Assembly: GCA_020853175.1 (NCBI GenBank)
Contig: JADYZK010000332.1
Span: forward strand, 1 to 5,250
DNA from: Bacteroidales bacterium
GTDB taxonomy: Bacteria > Bacteroidota > Bacteroidia > Bacteroidales > F082
DNA length: 5,250 bases
Direction of reading: 5' to 3'
Below the pieces are notes generated by a model, which was not told the origin of the DNA, did no database searches, and was given only the letters and a program-made list of their open reading frames with translations. Every line of letters starts with the position of its first letter. The stretch's first letter is position 1. The position numbers and the translations under genes were made by a program. Shown here piece by piece: positions 1-5,250 of this stretch.

Positions 1-578
1 ATGATGAAATCATTCAAGGTATCCTAAATCAAAATGAAAATGTGCTTCGCTTCATCTACAAAGATTATTTTAAACCCGTCAAAAAGCTGGTTTATCGTAA
101 AGGAGGCAATGTTGATGATGCGTGGGATTTGTTTCAAGAAAGTTTAGGTATGTTGATAGATCAGATTATCCGTGATAGCTCATCTGTAGCATTATCATCT
201 TCTTTGAAAACGTTCTTTTTAGAAATCTGCAAACGGCAATGGTACAAAACCATCATGCGAAGCAACAATATGGTGATCTTTAACTCAAGTTTGATCAGGG
301 AAGGATCTTTCAATCCGGAAGAAGCTGCGCATGAAGTTGAATGGGAAAATGCTTTGTTTAGAATTTGTACGAAGTACCTCATGTATTTGAAGCCCGATTG
401 CAGAAATCTTTTAAAAATGATGGCCAATGATGAACCGACAGAAGAAATGAAGAATCAACTTCAGCTAATGTCGGCGCAGGCCGTTTACAACAAAAAACGA
501 ACTTGTATTCAATACATTTTGAAACTAATTAATGAAGATCCGGAATATAAAAAAATGATGAGTAATGAAAAACCTTGA
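1..578 (+). CDS. ECF-like sigma-70 family RNA polymerase sigma factor, 5' partial
   Basis: Alternative sigma factor expected to direct RNA polymerase to a small regulon. The frame is open to the left edge (first full codon at 3), and the extra residues DEIIQGILNQNENVLRFIYK match the usual start of Bacteroidetes ECF sigma factors. The gene therefore probably begins a few codons outside the window, and the GTG at 42 is internal, not the start. About 191 residues are visible. Region 2 is seen as YFKPVKKLV followed by VDDAWDLFQESL, the 'DAEDLFQE'-like helix that contacts the polymerase clamp. Region 4 is a helix-turn-helix at the C-terminus: YLKPDCRNLLKMM, then MSAQAVYNKKRTC, corresponding to the -35 recognition helix ('sxxaVrNkKyrC' in relatives). 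There is no long spacer between regions 2 and 4, so region 3 is absent, as in ECF factors. Its last 14 bases overlap the TPR membrane gene, suggesting coupled translation. Family assignment is firm; target genes are unknown. Confidence 0.88.
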   Translation, partial: DEIIQGILNQNENVLRFIYKDYFKPVKKLVYRKGGNVDDAWDLFQESLGMLIDQIIRDSSSVALSSSLKTFFLEICKRQWYKTIMRSNNMVIFNSSLIREGSFNPEEAAHEVEWENALFRICTKYLMYLKPDCRNLLKMMANDEPTEEMKNQLQLMSAQAVYNKKRTCIQYILKLINEDPEYKKMMSNEKP

Positions 579-1290
579 AAACATCGAACGTTACCTTAAT
601 GGAGAGCTTGAAGAAGATGACCTTTGGGAATTTAGAAAAGCTTTAGAAACCGACCCCCAGCTCAGATCAGACACGCGCGCGCTCAAAGAGTTAAAAAAGG
701 TAATGTCGCAAACAAAAAAATTAGAAATAATGGAAAAAATGCTAACGATGCACCAAAACGAGCAAAAGAAAAAACGCTTTTTCGGCTTACCTGCATACGG
801 TGCGGCAGCTGCAAGTTTTTTAGTGATGGCTGCTATTGGTGGCGGGCTGTTTTATCTCCATTCGAGCAACATGCACGAAAAATTGTTTGAGCAGTACTAT
901 GCTACCGAAAGTGGTGCGTTTGGCCTGCGATCGGGCAATGTCAATATTGACCAGCCCGTGATGCAAGGATTGCAGTTTTATGAACTCGGCAACTACGAAG
1001 CTGCTGTTGAACTGTTCAATAAAACTCCCGACAACCTTCTGGGGACACTTTATCGCGGCCTTTCGTACATCGAAATGGAAGAGTTTGATTCGGCCATCAA
1101 AGATTTCAAACAAATTATTGATCAAAAAGGGAATCTCTTTATTGATCAAGCCCAGTGGTACCTTGCTTTAACCTACATAAAAACTAAAGATGTTAGTGAA
1201 GCAAAAATACTCCTCACCTCCATTGCTTCCGACAGAGGAGTGTATAAAACCAAGGCGCAAAAATTACTTAACGAACTGGAAAACAAATAA
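565..1290 (+). CDS. Single-pass membrane TPR protein, probable anti-sigma partner of the upstream sigma factor
   Basis: A 241-residue protein in three parts. Residues 1-70 are charged and helical, starting with ENIERYLNGELEEDDLWEFR; this resembles the N-terminal segment of Bacteroidetes anti-sigma-like proteins but has no cysteine, so it is not a zinc-binding (ZAS) domain. Residues about 76-98 (from GLPAYGAAAASFLV onward) form one transmembrane helix preceded by KKKR, which favours a cytoplasmic N-terminus. Residues about 130-222 contain roughly three TPR-like helical pairs: GLQFYELGNYEAAVELF (135-151), LYRGLSYIEMEEFDSAIKDF (162-181) and WYLALTYIKTKDVSEAKILL (198-217), presumably outside the membrane. 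ATG 565 is the first start after an in-frame stop at 559-561 and lies inside the sigma gene. The overlap with the sigma gene supports a functional pair. That it holds and releases the sigma factor is inferred from gene order and topology; a structural or scaffold role is the alternative. Confidence 0.8.
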   Translation: MKNLENIERYLNGELEEDDLWEFRKALETDPQLRSDTRALKELKKVMSQTKKLEIMEKMLTMHQNEQKKKRFFGLPAYGAAAASFLVMAAIGGGLFYLHSSNMHEKLFEQYYATESGAFGLRSGNVNIDQPVMQGLQFYELGNYEAAVELFNKTPDNLLGTLYRGLSYIEMEEFDSAIKDFKQIIDQKGNLFIDQAQWYLALTYIKTKDVSEAKILLTSIASDRGVYKTKAQKLLNELENK

Positions 1291-1306
1291 ATAACCTGGA
1301 TTGTAA

Positions 1307-1351
1307 AAGCTGAGCGATTTTTATGTGACATAACTATTCCGAGCTAAGCTT
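1307..1351. repeat. Imperfect inverted repeat enclosing a 13-bp palindrome
   Basis: AAGCTGAGC (1307-1315) is complementary to GCTAAGCTT (1343-1351) at 8 of 9 positions. The 27-base interval contains the interrupted palindrome TTATGT-G-ACATAA (1321-1333). It lies in the 3' trailer of the sigma/TPR unit, ahead of the terminator. It could be an RNA structure in the trailer or a protein-binding site; chance is also possible in AT-rich DNA. Confidence 0.3.
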
Positions 1352-1366
1352 CTAATTTCCTTTCAC

Positions 1367-1403
1367 AAAGCGGCATCTTCACAAATGCTGCTTTTTTCTT
1401 TTT
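1367..1403 (+). terminator. Rho-independent terminator of the sigma/TPR operon
   Basis: AAAGCGGCAT (1367-1376) pairs with ATGCTGCTTT (1385-1394) over 10 positions, with one G-U wobble (1372 with 1389). The loop is CTTCACAA (1377-1384). The right arm runs into a T-rich tract, TTTTTTCTTTTT, at 1392-1403. The stem, loop and U tract are all in the order expected on the + strand. It lies 76 bases after the TPR gene stop and separates that unit from feoAB. Confidence 0.85.
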
Positions 1404-1463
1404 AAAAAATGGCGCCAGAATACCCAATGTTAGGTAGGTTTAGCAGAGAATAAAAACGCGTAC

Positions 1464-1495
1464 TTTGTTGTTAATATGGGCTTAATGTATAGATG
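1464..1495 (+). promoter_or_regulatory. Candidate promoter for feoAB
   Basis: TTTG at 1464-1467 followed after 20 bases by TATAGATG at 1488-1495 fits the spacing of the Bacteroidetes consensus (TTTG, 19-21 bases, TAnnTTTG). Only four of the six specified -7 bases match. The same stretch also reads as TTGTTG, 17 bases, TATAGA, a weak classical sigma-70 layout. It is between a terminator and feoAB, where a promoter is needed, and would give a leader of about 50-60 bases. I see no convincing Fur box beside it. Confidence 0.35.
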
Positions 1496-1557
1496 CCCAA
1501 AACAATGTGTTTCAACAAGGACGAAAAATGAATCTCATAAAACCTTCAAAAAAATAG
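1493..1557 (+). other. Two chained short leader ORFs immediately before feoAB
   Basis: ORF 1 (1493-1531) would encode MPKTMCFNKDEK, or start at the internal ATG 1505. Its TGA overlaps the ATG of ORF 2 as ATGA (1528-1531). ORF 2 (1528-1557) would encode MNLIKPSKK and is in the feoAB frame; its TAG (1555-1557) directly abuts the feoAB ATG (1558). Such junctions are typical of translational coupling by termination and re-initiation. If transcription starts near the proposed promoter, the ATG at 1493 may fall outside the transcript, leaving the shorter version. ORFs this short arise easily by chance, so translation is unproven; the placement of an AAGGA motif before ORF 2 is the main argument for it. 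Confidence 0.3.
1517..1521 (+). promoter_or_regulatory. Shine-Dalgarno-like AAGGA serving ATG 1528 rather than feoAB ATG 1558
   Basis: AAGGA lies 6 bases before ATG 1528, the ideal distance for that codon, but 36 bases before the feoAB ATG. The bases directly before ATG 1558 are CCTTCAAAAAAATAG, with no purine-rich ribosome site. Bacteroidetes often initiate without such a motif, so the feoAB start is still credible on its own. Confidence 0.45.
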
Positions 1558-4083
1558 ATGATACTTGCAGAGCTAAAAACAGGAGAAAAAGGAATCATCA
1601 CCAAAGTAAAAGGACGGGGTGCTTTTAGAAAACGAATCATTGAGATGGGTTTTGTACCCGGAAAGCAAGTCATCGTTGTTAAACATGCGCCCTTGCGCGA
1701 TCCTATTGAGTACAACATCATGGGCTATGAAGTTTCGCTGCGAAAAAGTGAGGCTGCATTGATTGAAGTGTTCACCGGAGACGAAATTCAATTGGCAACA
1801 GGGTCTAACTTCTACGGCGTTCAAACGCTGGAGCACGCACTGAGCCTCAGGCCATTGGTGAAAGGAAAAAGCATCTCGGTAGCACTTGTTGGTAATCCAA
1901 ATTCCGGAAAAACCACCCTTTTTAATGTAGCTTCCAACTCAAAAGAACGTGTGGCCAATTACAGCGGAGTTACCGTTGAGGCAAAAACAGCTACCTTTCA
2001 GTTTGCAGGATACACCTTTAAACTCACCGACCTACCCGGAACATACAGCATTACCAGCTATACCCCCGAAGAGCTATTTGTAAGAAACTTTATTTTTGAC
2101 GAGATTCCCGACCTGGTGCTTAATGTAGTGGACGGCTCCAACCTCGAGCGCAACCTCTACCTCACCACCCAGCTCATTGACATGGACATCAAGGTGGTGA
2201 TTGCCCTCAATATGTTTGATGAATTGCAACAAAAAGGAGTTCAATTTGATCATGAAAGCCTCGGAAAACTGATTGGTATTCCCGTTGTACCCACCATCGG
2301 GTCGAAAGGCAAGGGAATTGACGAGCTTTTTACACGATTGATAGAAGTGTATGAAGACAAAGACCCCGACACGCGCCATGTGCATATCAATTATGGCCCC
2401 GAGATTGAGGATTCGATAAAAAAGATTCAAAAGCTTTTAAACAACCCCGGAAACGAACCCATCATCAACGTTATTTCGCCGCGCTACCTTGCCATTAAAT
2501 TGCTCGAAGGCGATAAAGAAGAAAATGACCGCATCGAAAAATGCGTGAACCATAAAACAATTTTAAAGACAGTTAGACACGAAACCGTTCGCATTGAAAA
2601 CATTCTGAAAGCCGAAACAGAAACCATTATCACCGATGCCAAATACGGATTTATTGAGGGTGCTTTAAAAGAAACCTATCAAGAGTTGGTAAAAGAAAAA
2701 ACCACCAAAAGCAGAAAAATTGACAATATCCTCACCAACAAATATTTAAGCTATCCTATTTTTCTTGTGGTGATGTGGGGCATGTTTCAAGCCACCTTTA
2801 TTTTAGGCCAATATCCCATGCAATGGATCGAACTTTTGATGGGTTGGTTAGGACAACAAACACAAGCCCTCCTTCCCGATGGCATGCTGCGCGATATGGT
2901 TGTTGACGGCATAATTGGAGGTGTAGGTGGAGTGATCGTGTTTCTTCCCAACATTTTAATATTGTTTTTCTTTTTAAGCTTGCTCGAAACCACGGGTTAT
3001 ATGGCACGCGTGGCCTTTATTGTGGATAAGCTGATGCACCGCGTGGGACTGCACGGTCGGTCTTTTATCCCTTTGTTAATGGGATTTGGCTGCAATGTTC
3101 CGGCCATTATGGCCACGAGAAACATCGAAAACAAAAGCGACCGATTGGTTACCATGATGATTATTCCCTTCATGTCGTGCAGTGCGCGGTATCCTGTTTA
3201 CATTCTCATTATCAGTGCTTTTTTTACTCAGTTTCAAGGAACAATATTGTTTAGCATTTATTTATTGGGCATTGCTTTTGCCGCTGTTTTGGCGTGGGTG
3301 TTTAAAAAAGTGCTTTTCCGCACCGAAGAAATGCCTTTTGTAATGGAACTGCCTCCCTACCGCATGCCCACAACAAAATCAATTTTTCGTCAAACCTGGT
3401 TCAAAGGTGCCCAATACCTTAAAAAGATGGGAACAATTATTTTGGTGGCATCCATCGCCATTTGGGCTTTGGGTTATTTTCCGTTGGGAAAGCATATTGA
3501 CCAACAAATAAATCAGCAAATTGAGCTCCTTCAGGACAATCAAACGCAGTTTGTTGATGAAAATTTTTCAGAAGACAAGCCAGAAACCCCTTCGGAGAGG
3601 ACTGACACAGAAGCACAAATACACAGCTTAGAGTTAAAAAGACAACAGCTCAAACAAGAAAATTCTTTTATTGGCAGAATTGGACACTTCATTGAGCCAG
3701 TGATTCAGCCCCTTGGCTTCGATTGGAAAATGGGCGTAAGCCTTTTGGCCGGTTCAGCCGCCAAAGAAATTGTAATTTCAACAATGGGTGTGCTTTATCA
3801 AGCCGAACCCGATGTAGAAGGCGGCATTGGTTTAGGCCAAAAAATGAAAGAAAGCACTTACGATTCAGGACCCAAAAAAGGCCAAACCGTCATGCGCCCC
3901 TTGGTGGCCTTGAGTTTCATTATTTTTGTACTCATTTACTTTCCGTGTATCGCCGTTTTTGCCGCTATTAAAAAAGAATCGGGAAAGTGGCGTTGGCCTT
4001 TGTTCACATCAGTTTACACCACCGCTCTGGCGTGGCTGTCAGCCTTTGCTGTGTATCAAATCGGGAGCATGTTGGGTTTTTAA
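1558..4083 (+). CDS. feoB: FeoA-FeoB fusion, ferrous iron (Fe2+) transporter
   Basis: Inner-membrane importer of Fe2+ with an intrinsic GTPase; 841 residues, consistent with about 75 residues of FeoA added to a FeoB of about 770. Residues 1-76 are the FeoA SH3-like domain (LKTGEKGIITKVKGRG, then RIIEMGFVPG and IMGYEVSLR). The G domain starts near 105: G1 GNPNSGKTT (112-120), G2 Thr near 137-139 in SGVTVE, G3 DLPG (158-161), G4 NMFD (218-221), G5 GSKGKG (248-253). A helical region follows to about 390. The membrane part (about 395-838) carries FeoB signatures: GGVGGVIVFLPNI (454-466), GYMARVAF (480-487), GFGCNVPAIMATR (509-521) and PFMSCSARYPVY (537-548), with Cys511, Cys541 and Cys797. A Gln- and acid-rich insert occupies about 645-702, before SFIGRIGHFIEP. 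ATG 1558 fits the normal FeoA start and follows a TAG. Iron control (Fur- or DtxR-type) is likely by family, but no operator is evident. Confidence 0.97.
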   Translation: MILAELKTGEKGIITKVKGRGAFRKRIIEMGFVPGKQVIVVKHAPLRDPIEYNIMGYEVSLRKSEAALIEVFTGDEIQLATGSNFYGVQTLEHALSLRPLVKGKSISVALVGNPNSGKTTLFNVASNSKERVANYSGVTVEAKTATFQFAGYTFKLTDLPGTYSITSYTPEELFVRNFIFDEIPDLVLNVVDGSNLERNLYLTTQLIDMDIKVVIALNMFDELQQKGVQFDHESLGKLIGIPVVPTIGSKGKGIDELFTRLIEVYEDKDPDTRHVHINYGPEIEDSIKKIQKLLNNPGNEPIINVISPRYLAIKLLEGDKEENDRIEKCVNHKTILKTVRHETVRIENILKAETETIITDAKYGFIEGALKETYQELVKEKTTKSRKIDNILTNKYLSYPIFLVVMWGMFQATFILGQYPMQWIELLMGWLGQQTQALLPDGMLRDMVVDGIIGGVGGVIVFLPNILILFFFLSLLETTGYMARVAFIVDKLMHRVGLHGRSFIPLLMGFGCNVPAIMATRNIENKSDRLVTMMIIPFMSCSARYPVYILIISAFFTQFQGTILFSIYLLGIAFAAVLAWVFKKVLFRTEEMPFVMELPPYRMPTTKSIFRQTWFKGAQYLKKMGTIILVASIAIWALGYFPLGKHIDQQINQQIELLQDNQTQFVDENFSEDKPETPSERTDTEAQIHSLELKRQQLKQENSFIGRIGHFIEPVIQPLGFDWKMGVSLLAGSAAKEIVISTMGVLYQAEPDVEGGIGLGQKMKESTYDSGPKKGQTVMRPLVALSFIIFVLIYFPCIAVFAAIKKESGKWRWPLFTSVYTTALAWLSAFAVYQIGSMLGF

Positions 4084-4129
4084 TTTATTTTGCATCAACA
4101 ATTACAATCCGTGGCGGCGTAAAAAACAA

Positions 4130-4161
4130 TTTGTGTATTTTTACACATTGAATTTCTCTTG
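4130..4161 (+). promoter_or_regulatory. Candidate promoter/operator for the HPt gene, containing a perfect palindrome
   Basis: TGTGTA (4132-4137) and TACACA (4142-4147) form a perfect 6-bp inverted repeat around TTTT. It starts at a TTTG (4130-4133), and 20 bases on is TTCTCTTG (4154-4161), a partial match to the Bacteroidetes -7 element, ending about 29 bases before the HPt start codon. The palindrome would then sit between the two promoter elements, where a repressor could bind. Alternatively it is a weak hairpin ending feoAB transcripts, although its stem is AT-rich and the bases after it (TTGAATTTCTCTT) are a poor U tract. No other terminator is apparent in 4084-4190. Confidence 0.25.
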
Positions 4162-4190
4162 TACTAAGCAAATAAGCTAAAGAAAACCCG

Positions 4191-4538
4191 ATGAAAGTGA
4201 TTGACGAAGCTTCCTTTATGGAAACATTTCAATATTTTGATAAGTCCATTGTTGTAGAAATAATTGATATTTTTATTGAAGAATATCCTCGACGGATGAG
4301 CGACCTCAAAAACGACATTGACAAAAAAGACTTTTCAAAACTCAAATTCGACGCCCACAGCATGAAAGGTGTGATTGCCAATTTTTTTGCTGCACTTCCT
4401 CAGCAACATGCCAAAGAATTGGAAATGAAAGGTGTAGAGTCAGACCCATTGAACTTAGAAGATATTTACCGGCAGCTCACCATCGCTGGAGCAGATTTAT
4501 TGGAAGACCTTAAAGCCATCAAACCACGCTTTGCATAG
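4191..4538 (+). CDS. Stand-alone histidine phosphotransfer (HPt) domain protein
   Basis: A 115-residue cytoplasmic protein made of a single HPt four-helix bundle. HPt proteins carry a phosphoryl group on histidine between the receiver domain of a hybrid sensor kinase and a response regulator. The active-site helix is clear: AHSMKGVIANF, with phospho-accepting His56 and the conserved Lys59-Gly60 (family pattern HxxKGxxxxxG/F). The preceding helix (about 19-43) includes IDIFIEEYPRRMSDL, matching the usual 'l.lFl.....l..L..al' pattern, and AKELEMKG (74-81) matches the helix after the active site. Nothing is fused to it, and neither a kinase nor a receiver gene is next to it, so it is an orphan HPt. 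It starts 107 bases after feoAB, so co-transcription is possible but unsupported. The start lacks a strong ribosome site (AAAGAAAACCCG before ATG), normal for this phylum. The HPt assignment is confident; partners and pathway are unknown. Confidence 0.9.
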   Translation: MKVIDEASFMETFQYFDKSIVVEIIDIFIEEYPRRMSDLKNDIDKKDFSKLKFDAHSMKGVIANFFAALPQQHAKELEMKGVESDPLNLEDIYRQLTIAGADLLEDLKAIKPRFA

Positions 4539-4621
4539 CAATAGATAAAGTTTTAAAGATGCTTTAACTATTACAAAACAAAACGTTACACAATCGCTAT
4601 CATCTAAAAACAATTGCAGCA

Positions 4622-5250
4622 ATGAAAAATTTTATTTTACTCCTTGCTTTAGTAATCAACACCGCTTTTTTGGCACAGTCGCAGGAAAAAATCACCATTC
4701 CTGATGTTGAAGACACCGAAAGAACCCTTAGCGCAGGTAATGCAACAGGAGTCATGGTTTTTATTCCGGATGCCAACATCAAATGGGTTGAAAAAGAGTG
4801 GAAAAATACTATTTTCAATAAAAGATATTATTCCAAAAAATCCGGCGATCCAAGACCCACCTACACCATCAAAAATGGGGAATCCATTGCTTATTTAACC
4901 AAAATAGATTTATACTCGGAGCCGATTACCGTTTACGCTTTGCTGGCGCGAATGGAAGGTGGCGTAAGGATTTCAGCCTTCTTTTCACTCGATTCGGTCT
5001 TTGTTACCAAAGAAAACAACGAAGAGTTGTATTATAGCACCAAAAGCCTGTTGCGCAACTTTATGATTCGTGGCATCACGGAAGTAAAAAACAATGAGCT
5101 TTACGCTGAAAAGAAAGGCCTTAAAAAGCAAGAAAAGCTTGTTTTGAAACTCAAAAAGAACCGCGAGCGCTTTGAAAGCAAAATCGTTCAAAGCCGTTTG
5201 GACATTTTGAACTATGAGAATAGGGTGATGACCAACCAAAATGACCAATC
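4622..5250 (+). CDS. Secreted protein of unknown function, 3' partial
   Basis: An open frame of 209 complete codons without a stop to the right edge. The N-terminus MKNFILLLALVINTAFLAQS is a classical Sec signal peptide, with likely cleavage after Ser20 (Ala-Gln-Ser before the site). There is no cysteine there, so it is not a lipoprotein. The mature part begins with a mixed globular region (about 40-150) containing VMVFIPDANIKWVEKEWKN (44-62), IKNGESIAYLTKIDLYSEPI (83-102) and VRISAFFSLDSVFVT (115-129). From about 161 it becomes strongly charged and helical (EKKGLKKQEKLVLKLKKNRE and onward), suggesting a coiled coil at least to 200. The central region has the look of conserved hypothetical proteins of Bacteroidetes, but I do not recognise a named family or activity. 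It begins 83 bases after the HPt stop with no evident terminator between, so the two could share a transcript. The ATG at 4622 is chosen because it opens the signal peptide. Confidence 0.8.
   Translation, partial: MKNFILLLALVINTAFLAQSQEKITIPDVEDTERTLSAGNATGVMVFIPDANIKWVEKEWKNTIFNKRYYSKKSGDPRPTYTIKNGESIAYLTKIDLYSEPITVYALLARMEGGVRISAFFSLDSVFVTKENNEELYYSTKSLLRNFMIRGITEVKNNELYAEKKGLKKQEKLVLKLKKNRERFESKIVQSRLDILNYENRVMTNQNDQ

Noticed and set aside
42..578. Full-length sigma factor starting at GTG 42
   Set aside because: The frame stays open to the left edge, and the upstream residues (DEIIQGILNQNEN) fit the sigma family N-terminus, so the gene is truncated by the window rather than starting at 42.
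1410..1417. TGGCGCCA, a perfect 8-base palindrome
   Set aside because: It is short and isolated, with no spacing relation to the promoter candidate; expected by chance.
1430..1448. DtxR/IdeR-like iron box (TTAGGTAGGTTTAGC) upstream of feoAB
   Set aside because: Only the left half resembles the DtxR consensus and the right half does not form the expected inverted repeat, so I do not call it an operator.
1528..1560. feoAB starting at ATG 1528 by amber readthrough or a sequencing error at TAG 1555-1557
   Set aside because: FeoA domains normally begin at the position corresponding to ATG 1558, and the nine extra residues are not like any FeoA sequence I know. A leader ORF explains the layout better.
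2787..3007. Antisense ORFs inside the membrane part of feoAB and elsewhere
   Set aside because: They are shadows of the conserved FeoB frame with no recognisable domain, start signal or plausible composition.
3723..4180. Two + strand ORFs (3723-3971 and 3926-4180) in alternative frames over the feoAB end
   Set aside because: Their translations are rich in Arg, Cys and Trp and lack domain features, while the FeoB C-terminus in the main frame is conserved through to 4083.
4549..4569. Hairpin TTAAAG-ATG-CTTTAA as a terminator after the HPt gene
   Set aside because: The stem is short and AT-rich with a 2-base bulge when extended, and it is followed by ATTACAAAAC rather than a run of T.

Overview
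The window looks like chromosomal DNA from a Bacteroidota (Bacteroidetes) bacterium. The evidence is a FeoA-FeoB fusion of the kind common in that phylum, an ECF-type sigma factor whose region 4 has the Bacteroidetes-style 'SAQAVYNKK' signature, A-rich leaders mostly lacking Shine-Dalgarno sequences, and AT-rich intergenic DNA. I cannot name the genus. All genes I accept are on the + strand, and I see no mobile element, CRISPR array, tRNA or rRNA.

Layout. (1) Positions 1-1290 hold a regulatory pair. The first gene is an ECF-like sigma factor whose start lies just left of the window. Overlapping its end by 14 bases is a single-pass membrane protein with a cytoplasmic-type N-terminal segment and C-terminal TPR repeats, which is probably its anti-sigma partner or sensor. 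A good intrinsic terminator (1367-1403) closes this unit. (2) Positions 1404-1557 are the leader of the next gene. It has a weak promoter candidate and two very short overlapping ORFs (12 and 9 codons). The second ORF follows a clear AAGGA motif and ends directly against the start codon of feoAB. (3) Positions 1558-4083 encode a complete 841-residue FeoA-FeoB fusion, the GTP-dependent ferrous iron importer of the inner membrane. (4) Positions 4191-4538 encode a small stand-alone histidine phosphotransfer (HPt) protein. (5) Positions 4622-5250 hold the first 209 codons of a secreted protein of unknown function that runs off the right edge; its visible C-terminal part looks like a coiled coil.

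How they work together. The sigma/TPR pair is a plausible signalling module, but its targets and signal are not visible. FeoAB is a self-contained transporter that appears to have its own promoter region, since it lies beyond a terminator. The HPt protein has no kinase or response regulator next to it, so its partners must lie elsewhere. I see no sequence evidence linking these units functionally. The window reads as ordinary core or near-core chromosome. The most unusual local detail is the chained short ORFs in front of feoAB, and I find no convincing undescribed system.
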